A stretch of 64,000 nt of DNA from an uncultured Lachnospiraceae bacterium (GCA_944381615.1 CALWLT010000035.1:46182-110181), one strand, 5' to 3'. Shown: positions 26,182 to 35,757, counted from the stretch's first letter. Numbers and translations: made by a program. The notes: generated by a model from the sequence alone, not told the origin.

Positions 26182-26210
26182 TTGACTTTGCCCCGCGCCT
26201 TTGCTAGTAT
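26182..26210 (+). promoter_or_regulatory. Sigma-A promoter of apbE
   Basis: Plus strand TTGACT, 17-bp spacer, TAGTAT, 42 bp before the apbE ATG. Divergent to the 26090-26118 promoter. Confidence 0.65.
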
Positions 26211-26252
26211 GGGTATGTTTCATTCAGCATCAGGAAAGGAATCTCTCCGCAC

Positions 26253-27530
26253 ATGAAAAAGACAAAAAATAAAGAAGCCGCCGCGCTGATCATCCTGCTG
26301 GCCGCCCTGCTTCTCGGCTGCCTGGCCGCCCTGCTTCTGCGGCCCCGGAAAACGGAGCCCATCAGCCGGTCCGCATTTCTGCTCAATACATTTATCAGCA
26401 TCACGCTGTACGACACCGAGGACACCCGGATCCTCGACCGCTGCGTCGAGCTCTGCCAGGAGTACGAAAACCGCTTCAGCAAGACCATCGAGGGAAGCGA
26501 GCTCTACCGCCTGAACCACCGGAACCCCGGCGAGACCACGTTTTCCATCTCCGACGACCTGGCCGCCATGATCGGAGAAGGGCTGGAGTACAGCCGCATT
26601 ACCGGCGGCGCCTATGATCTGACCGTCGAACCCTTAAGCTCCCTGTGGAACTTTACCGACGGATCCCACGTCATCCCGTCCGAAGCGGAAATCGAAGAAG
26701 CCGTCTCGCGGGTCGGCTGGGAAAACATCCGGCTTGAGGGTAATGAGCTTACCTTTCTCACCCCGGACACGACGCTCGACCTCGGCTCCATCGCCAAGGG
26801 CTATATCGCCGACCGCCTCAAGGATTACCTGTTAAGCGAGGGCGTTAGGAGCGCCAACATCAACCTCGGCGGCAACGTGCTCTGCGTCGGCGGCCTGCCG
26901 GACAAAGAGCCGTTCCACATCGGCCTGCAGATGCCCTTCGCTTCATACAGCTCGATTTTCGCCAACCTGGATATCACGGACCTCTCGGTCGTGACCTCCG
27001 GCGTATACGAACGGCATTTTGAAGTGGACGGCGTCAATTACCACCATCTGCTGAATCCCAAAACGGGCTATCCCTACGACAACGGCCTCATCGCCGTGAC
27101 CATCGTCTCGCCGCGCTCCGTGGACGGAGATGTGCTGAGCACCGCCTGCTTTTCGCTGGGACTGGAAGAGGGGCTTGCGCTTGTCAACTCCCTGGACGGA
27201 ATCTACGGATATTTCGTGACGGAAGACTACGAGCTCTATTACTCCAGAGGCGCCGAGCAGTTCGTCAATGAGGCGTCCCTGCAGATCCATGAGGACGACG
27301 CCATCCGCACGGGCGGCGAAAGCACAGGCGCGGCCGGCGAGACAAGCGGCACTGACAGCGAGACAACCGACGCGGGCCGCGAAGGCACAGACACGACGGC
27401 CGGCAGCCGGGCAGACGCGGCCGGCAGAACAGAGACGGCAGCAAACAGCCAGGCGGACGCCGCCGGCAGAACAGAGACGGCAGCAAACAACCAGGCAGAC
27501 GCCGCCGGCCACAGACAGGAGGCCCCGTAA
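26253..27530 (+). CDS. apbE: FAD:protein FMN transferase (ApbE family), membrane-anchored
   Basis: 425 residues. N-terminal hydrophobic segment 8-29; the LLGC run could be a lipobox, so signal anchor or lipoprotein. Catalytic core 45-335: DLGSIAKGYIADRL, INLGGNVL and the C-terminal HHLLNPKTGYP plus DVLSTACFSLG, which hold the Mg/FAD ligands. Covalently attaches FMN to Thr/Ser of exported flavoproteins. Residues ~345-425 are a low-complexity tail with AAGRTETAANNQAD-type repeats. Followed by the NusG-domain-II gene. Confidence 0.93.
   Translation: MKKTKNKEAAALIILLAALLLGCLAALLLRPRKTEPISRSAFLLNTFISITLYDTEDTRILDRCVELCQEYENRFSKTIEGSELYRLNHRNPGETTFSISDDLAAMIGEGLEYSRITGGAYDLTVEPLSSLWNFTDGSHVIPSEAEIEEAVSRVGWENIRLEGNELTFLTPDTTLDLGSIAKGYIADRLKDYLLSEGVRSANINLGGNVLCVGGLPDKEPFHIGLQMPFASYSSIFANLDITDLSVVTSGVYERHFEVDGVNYHHLLNPKTGYPYDNGLIAVTIVSPRSVDGDVLSTACFSLGLEEGLALVNSLDGIYGYFVTEDYELYYSRGAEQFVNEASLQIHEDDAIRTGGESTGAAGETSGTDSETTDAGREGTDTTAGSRADAAGRTETAANSQADAAGRTETAANNQADAAGHRQEAP
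27400..27520. repeat. Coding repeats in the apbE tail
   Basis: Units of ~42 bp (GGCAGAACAGAGACGGCAGC followed by AAACA...GACGC) repeated two to three times, coding AAGRTETAAN-QAD. Confidence 0.7.
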
Positions 27531-27534
27531 CGAA

Positions 27535-27879
27535 ATGGATCGAAAAAGCCGCAATTCTCTTTTTCTGGCCGCCGCGCTCCTTGCCCTCGCGGCCCTGGGC
27601 TACGGCGGCTGGCGGCTGGCGGCGGCCAGCCGCCCGGCCGCCACGGCCGAGATCAGCGTAGACGGGACCGTCATCCGCGAATGCCCGCTTGATCAGGATC
27701 TCGATCTGATCATCGAAGGCAGTGACGGCGGCACCAACCATCTGGTCATCGAAAACGGAAGCGCCCGCATAACCGAGGCTTCCTGCCCGGACAAGCTCTG
27801 CGTCCGTCAGGGCGCGGCCTCTGAGACGGGCCAGACCATCGTCTGCCTCCCCAACCGTGTGATCGTAACCATTCGCTGA
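27535..27879 (+). CDS. NusG domain II-containing exported protein
   Basis: 114 residues from ATG 27535, two bases after apbE's stop codon region (AGGAGG 12 bases upstream). One N-terminal membrane segment (9-29), then a small beta domain with ASCPDKLCVRQG and the IVCLPNRVIVTI end; this Cys pair and fold define NusG_II (DUF-like) proteins, which frequently neighbour ApbE/Rnf-type genes. Despite the name it has no NGN or KOW domain and is not a transcription factor. Likely extracytoplasmic partner in flavoprotein or redox function (inference). Confidence 0.85.
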   Translation: MDRKSRNSLFLAAALLALAALGYGGWRLAAASRPAATAEISVDGTVIRECPLDQDLDLIIEGSDGGTNHLVIENGSARITEASCPDKLCVRQGAASETGQTIVCLPNRVIVTIR

Positions 27880-27901
27880 TCGTAACCATCCGCTGACGCA
27901 G

Positions 27902-27955
27902 GCGGGGCGCTGCAACGCCGGTTTTCCCGGCCGGCGTTGCAGCGCCCCGCTTTTT
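27902..27955 (+). terminator. Strong intrinsic terminator after apbE operon
   Basis: Perfect 20-bp stem (27902-27921 with 27931-27950), 9-nt loop, then TTTTT. Also separates the convergent 5'-nucleotidase gene. Confidence 0.9.
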
Positions 27956-27998
27956 CTCTTCCGAATCCTTCCGGTTTCGCTATTTCTGAATTTTTCGC

Positions 27999-30167
27999 TT
28001 ATTCCTTCTGATTCTTCCGCTTATTCCAGACCACCGCTCCGGCCGCCGCGATCACAATCACAACGACTGCGACAGGCAGCACCGGCACGCCGCCGGACGC
28101 CGCTTCATCAGAAGCGGCATCCGAAGCCTCCCCGCCTTCTGCCTCCGTCTCCATGGCCTGCGTTTCGGCGGGAGCAGAAGCGTCCTCTTCTGCTTCCGAC
28201 GCTTCCTCTACCGGATCGCAGCTTCCGTCCGCCAGGAAGGTCAGGACCGGCTGCTCGCGGTACTCGTCTACCACAATGCCGAAGCCCGAATAATTGTCAA
28301 GATAAATCTCCGGCTGATCATCCGCCAGGCGGACTCCGTGCGGTCCGTCCGGAAGCGTGATCGCAAGCATTCCCGCTTCATCCGTCACGCCGTTTTGCCG
28401 CTCGCCCCCGTCAACGCGGTACGACAGCTCCTGCCCGGCCAGCGGGCTGCCCGCCTCGTCCGTAATCTGAATCGAAACGGTATAATCCTTCGGCTCGTAT
28501 CCCTCGCTGCACATCTGAATCCGGTTTCCGGTTCCCGCATATCCCTGCAGGACTCCGTCCTCCAGGCACTCCGCCAGGTACTGCTGCACCGTCTCCAGCT
28601 CGCCGCCGGCCTCCCCGTACTTGGGAAGCTCTCCCAGCATGGTGTAGTCATTTCCTCCGCTCATGATGAAATTATTGCCGGCCATCAGGATTTCTGTCCC
28701 GGTATCCGCCCGATCCAGCGGTTCCTCCTGCCCGTCCAGCGTGATGGAAACGACTCTCTGTCCCGCTTCCTGATCCGGATCGAAGACGACCGTAAATCCG
28801 GACACCTGCAAAAAGCCGCCGGAATTGGTCTGCTGCAGAAGCATTCCCGTCTCCTTGTCCTGTCCGTCCATCGGCAGTGCGGAAACCTCCATCGCCTCAT
28901 AGAGGACCGCCGGCGTAACCTTTTTCAGGTAAATCGTATTGGAAAACGGGAACGCCGAAATCAGATCGCCCGTGGTAATCGCACCGTTGGCCGCCATGGC
29001 GCGGATTCCGCCGCCGTTTTCCACCGCGATAACCGGGATCCCGGCATCCGTCCCCTGCGCTTCAAGCCAGTCCTCGGCCGCGCTGCGAAACGCGTCCGCC
29101 GTAAAATCGCCGTAGTTGGTCTCCACCACGCGGGCCACCGCGACCACGCCGATCTGGCCGGCCCAGAGCGTCGTCTCCGTGCTGCCTTCCACCTTCTCCA
29201 GAAGTTCTCCCTGCGAGGACTGAATCTCGGCCAGACGCCCGGCGACCTCCTCATCCGGCGTCAGCTCCGCCAGATCCGCCGGCCCCAGAAGCTCTTCCGC
29301 CGCCGTGACCTCGCCGCCGTTAACCTCCAGCGTCAGCCTTCCAATCCCGGCCATCCCGGATCCCGTCTGCACGATCTGAATCCCGTTGACCTCCTCATTT
29401 TCGACCGTATGACTGTGCCCGTCGATGATCACGTCGATCTGATCCTGGTATTCCCCGGTCATCGCTTCCGCCAGCTCCGTGCTCGTGCAGGAGGCGTCCG
29501 AATTTCCCATATGGCACACGGCGACGATCACATCCGCGCCCGCCTCTTCCAGATGACGGATCTCCTGCTTCGCCGTCTCTGTCTCATCCTTAAATTCCAG
29601 ATCGGCGATCCCCGCCGGATTGGCCGAACTTGCCGTGTCCGCCGTAATCAGGCCGAAAAAGCCGACTTTTACCCCGTTTCGTTCGATGATCGTGTGACAG
29701 CCGTCGCTTCCCTCCTGCACGCCGGTCAGAAGCGGGCTTCCATCCCGGTAAATGTTGGCCGCCAGCACCGGGAACTGCGCCTGCCGGACATTCTCCAGAA
29801 ACGTCTCCGTCCCGAAATCAAATTCGTGATTGCCGGCCGCCATCAGATCGTAACCGGCCAGATTCATCAGCCCGATGACGTCCGCGCCCTTCGTCAGGGA
29901 CGCCAGCGGCAGGCCCTGCGTCGCGTCTCCGGCGTCCACCAGGATCGAATCCGGCGTGCTCTCCTTCAGCGCCGCCGCCAGGGCGATGCCGACCACGCTC
30001 TCGCCGTCTCCCTCCAGATACCCGTGCGTATCGTTCGTGTGATAGATGACCACCTCCCGGCTTTCGCCGCCCGCGGCCGCCTCCTCTGCCTGCACCGGCC
30101 AAACGGCAGCACCAGACAGGCACAGTGCCAGAAGCGCGGCTGACCATTTCTTCTTCAATCGTACCAT
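27999..30167 (-). CDS. Surface 5'-nucleotidase / 2',3'-cyclic phosphodiesterase
   Basis: 722 residues. Signal peptide 1-27 (ends VQA). Metallophosphatase domain: YHTNDTHGYLEGD, VDAGDATQG, AAGNHEFDFG and IIDGHSHTVE hold the two-metal site. The C-terminal 5'-nucleotidase domain has ENGGGIRA and SGGNDYTMLG. After ~610 an Ig-like region precedes an acidic linker, and residues 694-715 are a membrane anchor with a KRKNQKE tail; no LPxTG. Degrades extracellular nucleotides to nucleosides. Confidence 0.93.
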   Translation of the reverse strand: MVRLKKKWSAALLALCLSGAAVWPVQAEEAAAGGESREVVIYHTNDTHGYLEGDGESVVGIALAAALKESTPDSILVDAGDATQGLPLASLTKGADVIGLMNLAGYDLMAAGNHEFDFGTETFLENVRQAQFPVLAANIYRDGSPLLTGVQEGSDGCHTIIERNGVKVGFFGLITADTASSANPAGIADLEFKDETETAKQEIRHLEEAGADVIVAVCHMGNSDASCTSTELAEAMTGEYQDQIDVIIDGHSHTVENEEVNGIQIVQTGSGMAGIGRLTLEVNGGEVTAAEELLGPADLAELTPDEEVAGRLAEIQSSQGELLEKVEGSTETTLWAGQIGVVAVARVVETNYGDFTADAFRSAAEDWLEAQGTDAGIPVIAVENGGGIRAMAANGAITTGDLISAFPFSNTIYLKKVTPAVLYEAMEVSALPMDGQDKETGMLLQQTNSGGFLQVSGFTVVFDPDQEAGQRVVSITLDGQEEPLDRADTGTEILMAGNNFIMSGGNDYTMLGELPKYGEAGGELETVQQYLAECLEDGVLQGYAGTGNRIQMCSEGYEPKDYTVSIQITDEAGSPLAGQELSYRVDGGERQNGVTDEAGMLAITLPDGPHGVRLADDQPEIYLDNYSGFGIVVDEYREQPVLTFLADGSCDPVEEASEAEEDASAPAETQAMETEAEGGEASDAASDEAASGGVPVLPVAVVVIVIAAAGAVVWNKRKNQKE

Positions 30168-30202
30168 CCCGTTCTTAAAAAGCTTTCTTAAAAAAATAAA
30201 AT

Positions 30203-31600
30203 TTACGGTTCCCTCTTTTCCATCTCAGAACCCGCCTCTGCCTGCAAACGCAGCCCGTCCGGGCCGGCATCCCGGCTTTTTTCAAACCAGGGCCCGTGCC
30301 GGTAAAACAGTCCCATCATGGTAAAGCTGGAAAACCAGCCGATCGGCCAGGCGCACCACAGCCCGACCGAGCCCAGGAAACGGGAAAACAGGATCGCAAA
30401 CACAACGCGCACGGCCAGATCCGTAAACGTGGCCAGCATAAAGCGGTTCATCATCCCCGCCCCTCTGAGAATTCCGTCAAAGACCAGCTTCGCCGAGACG
30501 ACGAAATAAAACGGCGACAGGATCCGCAGGAAAATCACGCCGGTGCTCAGCGCGTCGGCGGACGGCTCATCGATGAAAAAATACATGAGCGGCCGGCCGG
30601 CGAAAAAATACAGCAGACACAGCGGCAGAGAGAGCGTCCAGACAATCTTGACGCCGGCCCGGCAGCCCGCCCGGATGCGATCCCATTTTCCGGCCCCGAT
30701 ATTCTGCGCCGCATAATTGGAAATCCCCGTCCCCAGCGTCGTAAAGGCCGAAATGACCATATTATTTAATTTGACCGAAGCCGAATATCCGGCGATTACG
30801 CCGGGACCGAACCCGTTGATGATCCCCTGCAAAATAATGTTGCCAAGCGAGATCGAGCTCTGCTGCAAAATGCCCGGGATCGCGATCGCGCAGATTTTCC
30901 CCAGAAGCGCCCCGGAAAAAAGAGTACTTTTTTTCTCCGCCCGGATCCGCGAGAGGCGCCGGAAAATGACCGCCAGCGCCAGCACGCAGCTGGCGCCCTG
31001 ACACAGAAAGGTCGCCCAGGCCACGCCCGCCACGCCCATGCGAAGCGAGCGGACAAAGAAAATATCTACCAGGATATTGGAAATGGACGAGACCGCCAGA
31101 AACAGAAACGGCGTCCGGGAGTCCCCCAGCGCAGAAAAAATCCCGGTGGAAATATTATAAAAGAATAAAAATGGCAGGCCCAGAATGTAAATATTCAGAT
31201 ACAGCCTGGAATCGGCAAAAATCTCTTCCGGCGTCTGGATCAGGCGCAGCAGCGCTTCGCCGCACAGAAGGCCGGACACTGCCAGCACGGCTACCAGGAC
31301 GCCGCCCGCGATCAGCGCCGTATGTACCGCCGTCTTCATCTCCGCGTACCGGCCGGCTCCAAAGAGCTGCGCGACGATCACGGAGCAGCCCATGTTACAG
31401 CCGAAGGCAAAGGCGATAAAGATCAGCGTAATCTCATAGCTGTTGCCCACCGCCGCCAGCGCATGCTCGCCGATAAACTTTCCGGCCACCAGGCTGTCCG
31501 CGATATTATAAAGCTGCTGGAAAATAATGCTTCCAAACAGAGGCAGGCAGAACTGCCAGAGCACCGTTTCCGGTTTTCCGACCGTCAGATCCCGGTTCAT
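30203..31600 (-). CDS. MATE-family efflux transporter
   Basis: 465 residues, twelve helices in two related halves; opening LPLFGSIIFQQLYNIADSLVAGKFIGEHALAAVG is typical of the NorM/DinF-like MATE class. Exports drugs or metabolites by Na+ or H+ antiport; substrate unknown. GCGAGGAG precedes the ATG. 15 bp downstream of the aldo/keto reductase gene on the same strand. Confidence 0.93.
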   Translation of the reverse strand: MNRDLTVGKPETVLWQFCLPLFGSIIFQQLYNIADSLVAGKFIGEHALAAVGNSYEITLIFIAFAFGCNMGCSVIVAQLFGAGRYAEMKTAVHTALIAGGVLVAVLAVSGLLCGEALLRLIQTPEEIFADSRLYLNIYILGLPFLFFYNISTGIFSALGDSRTPFLFLAVSSISNILVDIFFVRSLRMGVAGVAWATFLCQGASCVLALAVIFRRLSRIRAEKKSTLFSGALLGKICAIAIPGILQQSSISLGNIILQGIINGFGPGVIAGYSASVKLNNMVISAFTTLGTGISNYAAQNIGAGKWDRIRAGCRAGVKIVWTLSLPLCLLYFFAGRPLMYFFIDEPSADALSTGVIFLRILSPFYFVVSAKLVFDGILRGAGMMNRFMLATFTDLAVRVVFAILFSRFLGSVGLWCAWPIGWFSSFTMMGLFYRHGPWFEKSRDAGPDGLRLQAEAGSEMEKREP

Positions 31601-31615
31601 CTCCTCGCCTCCGCC

Positions 31616-32608
31616 TCACAGGCCGCAGATCGCGTCGATGCGCTCCAACTCCTCCCGCCCCAGCGGCGGCGACTGCAGGAAACGCAGGTTTTCCACGATC
31701 TGCTCCGGCCGCGAAGCGCCGACCAGCACGCTGGTTACCGCGCCGTCTCTCATAACCCAGGACAGCGCCAGCTGGGAAAGGCTCTCCCCGCGCGAAACTG
31801 CCAGCTCATGCAGCGCGCGGATCTGCGAAAGCTTCTCCCCGGTCAGATTCTCTTTTTTCAGGAAACGTCCGTCCGTGGCAATCCGGCTGTCCGCAGGGAT
31901 CCCGTTCAGATACCGCCCGGTCAGAAGCCCCTGCGCCAGCGGGCTGAAGGCGATGATCCCTTTTCCGGCCGCCTGCGCCCCGGCCTTCAGGCCGTTCTTC
32001 TCAATCGTGCGGTCAAAGATGCTGTAGCGGTTCTGATTGATCACAAACGGGCAGTGCAGCTCAGATAAAATGCGGGCCGCCCGTTCCATCGTGGGGCCGT
32101 CGTAATTGGACAGGCCCGCGTAGAGCGCCTTTCCGCCCGCAACCGCCTGCTGCAGCGCCCCCATCGTCTCCTCCAGCGGCGTCTCCGGGTCCATCCGGTG
32201 GTGGTAAAAAATATCGACATAGTCCAGGCCCAGGCGGCGCAGGCTCTGATCCAGGCTGGCCAGGAGCGACTTGCGGCTTCCCCAGTTCCCATAGGGGCCG
32301 GCCCACATCTCATAGCCCGCCTTGGTGCTGATTATCAGCTCATCCCGGTAAGCCCGCAGATCCTCCCGCAGAATCGTCCCCAGGTTGCGTTCCGCACTCC
32401 CCGGCTCCGGCCCGTAATTATTCGCCAGGTCAAAATGCGTGATCCCGTGGTCAAACGCGGTAAAGCAGAGCCGCCGCATCGTCTCCATGGTCGCCGTATC
32501 CCCGAAATTATGCCAGAATCCCAGCGACACGGCGGGAAGCATAAGCCCGCTCTGGCCGCAGCGGTTATAACGCATGGTCCCGTATCGATCTCCTGCTGCC
32601 GTATACAT
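31616..32608 (-). CDS. Aldo/keto reductase (YghZ-type)
   Basis: 330 residues from ATG 32608; the longer frame upstream overlaps the SseB-like gene and is unlikely. NADPH-dependent TIM-barrel reductase: FDLANNYGPEPGSAE with catalytic Asp and Tyr, STKAGYEMWAGPYGNWGSRK with catalytic Lys, and YHHRMDPETPLEET with His. Resembles E. coli YghZ, which reduces glyoxal-type aldehydes. Native substrate not predictable. 133 bp downstream of the SseB-like gene. Confidence 0.9.
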   Translation of the reverse strand: MYTAAGDRYGTMRYNRCGQSGLMLPAVSLGFWHNFGDTATMETMRRLCFTAFDHGITHFDLANNYGPEPGSAERNLGTILREDLRAYRDELIISTKAGYEMWAGPYGNWGSRKSLLASLDQSLRRLGLDYVDIFYHHRMDPETPLEETMGALQQAVAGGKALYAGLSNYDGPTMERAARILSELHCPFVINQNRYSIFDRTIEKNGLKAGAQAAGKGIIAFSPLAQGLLTGRYLNGIPADSRIATDGRFLKKENLTGEKLSQIRALHELAVSRGESLSQLALSWVMRDGAVTSVLVGASRPEQIVENLRFLQSPPLGREELERIDAICGL

Positions 32609-32741
32609 TTTTGTACCCTTCTTTCCCGTCTTCTGCTTTTGTATCCCGCGCGTCTCCTCCGCCCGCGGCGGCGCGCCTTTCTTCCGTTCCTTCCGGTCTC
32701 CTTCTGTCCAGCACTTTGTCATGCCGGTTTCCGGCGCTCCG

Positions 32742-33620
32742 CTACTGCGCCTGCGGCGCGTCCCCGCCTTCCGTCTGGGACTGCTGCATGGCAAGCTCCG
32801 CCTCCCGCATTGCGGCCTCCACCTGCTGCTCAACCGTCAGCGGCTTCTGCTGCTGGCGCTGCGGCGCCGCCCGGTGGAGCGTCAGCGCCAGATTCACACC
32901 CAGCGGATTGATTACCACGCCCTTCGCCTCCGGCGGAAGCAGCTGCGGCAGCTTCGCCGTCTCCACCGCTACCGCGCGGAACTTCTTCTCCCGGTTAAAC
33001 TTCTGATATTCCAGCGCGTCCGTAAACAGCGGCAGAAATACGTCCCCGTTTTTCATCTTGACCAGAGGAATACCCTTTCCCTCCTGCGGAAGCGCCGCGA
33101 TAAAACGTCCGCGGGCAAAATCGGCGTTCATCTCCTCCTGCAGCTCCATCAGCCGCGGCGTAATCTCCGGCTTCGCGTTCTTGCGCAGCTCCTGCATATA
33201 ATAAAGAGCCGTCAGATGCAGCTGCGGGTTCTCCACCCAGGCCTTCTTCTCCTCGCCGGCCGGCTCTTTGCGCTTCACAAAATCCGCAAGCTGAATCCGT
33301 CCCTTCTTTTCGCCCGCCGTCAGCGTGATGGCGTTCACGCCCATCGTATAAAGACTGGTAAAAAACAGGAGGCGGCTGGCCTGATCCACACGGGCGACGC
33401 CCACCGGGATCTTTTCCTCCAGAAGCGCCTTTGCCGCCTCCCGGGCCGCAGCTTCGCTCTCGTACATCCAGATCTCGTCGTCAAACGTCTCCGGATCGCA
33501 GTTGACGTACGGCTGCCGCGTACACGCGGAAAACAGCACGAACAGCTCCTTCGCGTCCCGCAGCGTCCGGGAAATGGCATCCCGTCCCAGCTCCTCCATC
33601 GTTTTCATTTCCTTTTCCAT
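32742..33620 (-). CDS. SseB-family protein
   Basis: 292 residues from ATG 33620 (AGGAAG upstream). Two SseB N-terminal-like alpha/beta halves: PYVNCDPETFDDEIWMYESEAAAREAA and FIAALPQEGKGIPLVKMKNGDVFLPLFTDALEYQKF, the latter a clear SseB motif. A glutamine-rich C-terminal tail (RQQQKPLTVEQQ...) follows. Molecular function of the family is not established. Confidence 0.8.
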   Translation of the reverse strand: MEKEMKTMEELGRDAISRTLRDAKELFVLFSACTRQPYVNCDPETFDDEIWMYESEAAAREAAKALLEEKIPVGVARVDQASRLLFFTSLYTMGVNAITLTAGEKKGRIQLADFVKRKEPAGEEKKAWVENPQLHLTALYYMQELRKNAKPEITPRLMELQEEMNADFARGRFIAALPQEGKGIPLVKMKNGDVFLPLFTDALEYQKFNREKKFRAVAVETAKLPQLLPPEAKGVVINPLGVNLALTLHRAAPQRQQQKPLTVEQQVEAAMREAELAMQQSQTEGGDAPQAQ

Positions 33621-33734
33621 GGCTCTGATTTCTTCCTTTCTGTTCTCCCTGCCGCAGAAGCCGCCGCCGGGAACCTCCCGTCCTGCTTCCTCCGCCTTGC
33701 CGGCGCTTTCTCCGCGCGCCGGCACAGTCTAATT

Positions 33735-33764
33735 ATTATATCAGACTCCGGGCAAAAGCGTCAA
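33735..33764 (-). promoter_or_regulatory. Sigma-A promoter of the SseB-like gene
   Basis: Minus strand TTGACG, 18-bp spacer, TATAAT, 114 bp upstream of the start codon. Confidence 0.6.
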
Positions 33765-33767
33765 GCA

Positions 33768-33817
33768 GCGCGAGAGGACGGCACTGATCAGGGCGCGAGA
33801 GGACGGCGCTGATCAGG
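33768..33817. repeat. Two 25-bp tandem repeats
   Basis: Units 33768-33792 and 33793-33817 (GCGCGAGAGGACGGC...TGATCAGG) differ at one base. Between the MerR stop and the SseB promoter. Confidence 0.85.
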
Positions 33818-33851
33818 ACGCCGATCTGCACGCGCTTCCCAACAGCCGTCG

Positions 33852-34256
33852 TCAGACACACGAATGCCGGCCAGACGCCGTCCTTTCCTCTTTCCTCTGT
33901 ATGCCCTCCTGCGCCTCCTCATACAGCCGGATCTTCTGCTCCAGCCGTTTTAACGTCGCCTCGGTCTGCCGTTTCTGCTCTTCCAGCACCGCTTTCTGTC
34001 TCCTGAGCAGGGCCAGGCGGTCCGGGATGGTCGCATCGCCCTCCTGAAACAGGCGCACGTACTCGATCATGACCTCCACCGGCAGGCCGGCGCTGCGCAT
34101 ACAGAGCGCCAGCTCCACCCACTGTTCATCTTCCTTCGTATAATCCCTCCGGCCTCCGGCCGTCCTGGTTACCGTCGGAATCATCCCCACCCGCTCATAA
34201 TAGCGCAGCGTATCCTGCGAAATTCCGTACTTCTCACTGATTTCCCGAATTGTCAT
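33852..34256 (-). CDS. MerR-family transcriptional regulator
   Basis: 134 residues from ATG 34256 (GGAGG five bases upstream), preferred over ATG 34301. MerR helix-turn-helix MTIREISEKYGISQDTLRYYERVGMIP, wing with GGRRDYTKEDEQWV, and a long dimerisation coiled coil (85-120). No metal-binding cysteines before the last few residues, so an organic or stress ligand is likely. A MerR-type promoter with 19-bp spacer and dyad lies upstream of the nearby Fe-S aldo/keto reductase gene (37157-37187), a probable target. Confidence 0.92.
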   Translation of the reverse strand: MTIREISEKYGISQDTLRYYERVGMIPTVTRTAGGRRDYTKEDEQWVELALCMRSAGLPVEVMIEYVRLFQEGDATIPDRLALLRRQKAVLEEQKRQTEATLKRLEQKIRLYEEAQEGIQRKEERTASGRHSCV

Positions 34257-34302
34257 GCTCTCCTCCATTTCCCTGCAAAGCGCCTTCTCTGCCTGAGACA
34301 CA

Positions 34303-35715
34303 TTACTGCGCTTTCTGGTACTGAATCGCCGCCCCGGCGTCCAGCATTCCGCCGGTCCCCACCAGCCCCGAAAGGCCGTCCAGCGGCCGGGCCGTGTTTA
34401 AAATCGCCTGTTTTACGTCCATCAGGCTCAAATCCGTGCGGCAGGAATAAATAAGCGCCGCCGTCCCGGTTACCATCGGCGCCGACATGGAGGTTCCCGA
34501 CATGAATCCGTAGCCGCCCGGCACCGCGCTCAGGATGTACGTCCCCGGCGCCGCCAGATCCACAGAGAACATTCCATAATTGGAGCTCTCCTCCAGCGTC
34601 CCGTCAAACATCAGGTTCGCCACGCTGATCAGATTGTCTGCCTGATACGATGCCGGAAAGACCGGGCTGAAATCCACGTTGTAGCCGGCTCCGAGGGAAT
34701 CTCCGTTTCCGGCCGAGGCCACAAACAGCATCGGCGAATTCTGAATCAGGCTCTCCAGCTCCGGGTCATACGTGTCCGTTCCCAGACTGAGATTGACAAT
34801 GTCCGCCCCGTTCGCCTGCGCATAGCGGATCGCCGCCTTCACATTCTCCGAATTTCCCAGACCGTCCGTCCCCGCCATCGTCTTCAGCACCATAATCTTC
34901 ACGTACGCCCCGTCCGCGATCCCCATGATGCCCGTTCCATCCCAGGAGCCCGCGATGGTCCCGGCCCCGTGCGTCGCATGATCCTCTCCCTCTCCCGCCG
35001 TCACAACCGGGGTTCCGTCGCAGAAATTCCAGCCGTTGATATCATCTATATATCCGTTTCCGTCATTATCAATCCCGTCGCCGGGGATCTCATCTGCATT
35101 AACCCAGACGGCGTTCTGCAGCTCCGGGTGCGTCACGTCCACGCCCGTATCGATCAGGGCCACCGTAACCGTCCGCCGCTCCGGCGTCGAATTGTAAAAC
35201 TGCCAGGCCGTCTGCACATCGATATCCACCCCGGCCTGCGCGCTGACCGAACGGTACCCGGAGCCCCACACGGCATAAAAACCGCCCGGGAAAAAGACCG
35301 CCTCATAGCTCAGAGAACCGGGCGCGCCCGGGGAAGGCGGCGTCCGCCGCAAACGGCCGTCATTGCTCAGCGCCCACTGGTACTCAAAATAAGAGGCTCC
35401 CGGCTGCAGATCCGCCGCCGTCAGCGTCCGCGCAGAAAGCTCCAAATCCTGTGTTCCTGACGCCTGGGCAAAGCATTCCCACTCCCGCGGTTCCGCCTGC
35501 GCGAAATGTTCGAATTCGCGCGATTCCGCCGCCTGCGCGAAATGTTCGAATTCCCGCGATTCCGCCGCCTGCGCAAACCGTTCCAGCCAGGCGGCCGTTC
35601 CCGTCCCCACAGCAGAATCGCCCGGATTTTGCAGCGTTCCCGGCAAAACGGCCAGCATTCCCGCCAGACCCATCAGGCAGAACCGGCGCAAAACTAGCCA
35701 ACTGATTTTTCTCAT
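34303..35715 (-). CDS. Secreted S8 subtilisin-family serine protease
   Basis: 470 residues from ATG 35715 (GGAAGG). Signal peptide 1-~27. A 12-residue unit FAQAAESREFEH is repeated about three times at 47-85. Catalytic triad D189 (ALIDTGVD), H249 (HATHGAGT), S409 (GTSMSAP), with oxyanion N337. The mature domain is compact, with a DNDGNGYIDD calcium-loop-like insert. No anchor motif, so it is probably released or retained by the repeat region. MerR starts 46 bp downstream. Confidence 0.93.
   Translation of the reverse strand: MRKISWLVLRRFCLMGLAGMLAVLPGTLQNPGDSAVGTGTAAWLERFAQAAESREFEHFAQAAESREFEHFAQAEPREWECFAQASGTQDLELSARTLTAADLQPGASYFEYQWALSNDGRLRRTPPSPGAPGSLSYEAVFFPGGFYAVWGSGYRSVSAQAGVDIDVQTAWQFYNSTPERRTVTVALIDTGVDVTHPELQNAVWVNADEIPGDGIDNDGNGYIDDINGWNFCDGTPVVTAGEGEDHATHGAGTIAGSWDGTGIMGIADGAYVKIMVLKTMAGTDGLGNSENVKAAIRYAQANGADIVNLSLGTDTYDPELESLIQNSPMLFVASAGNGDSLGAGYNVDFSPVFPASYQADNLISVANLMFDGTLEESSNYGMFSVDLAAPGTYILSAVPGGYGFMSGTSMSAPMVTGTAALIYSCRTDLSLMDVKQAILNTARPLDGLSGLVGTGGMLDAGAAIQYQKAQ
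35491..35590. repeat. 36-bp coding repeats in the subtilase N-terminus
   Basis: Near-identical 36-bp units at about 35496-35567 plus a third degenerate unit at either side, coding FAQAAESREFEH. Confidence 0.8.
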
Positions 35716-35757
35716 GTTGATCCTTCCTTTCAGAAATTCCCTGTTCCAAAGCGGCAT

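Noticed and set aside
28338..30143. 601-codon plus-strand frame antisense to the 5'-nucleotidase gene
   Set aside because: Shadow of a well-recognised gene; composition is low-information and Arg/Leu/His-rich.
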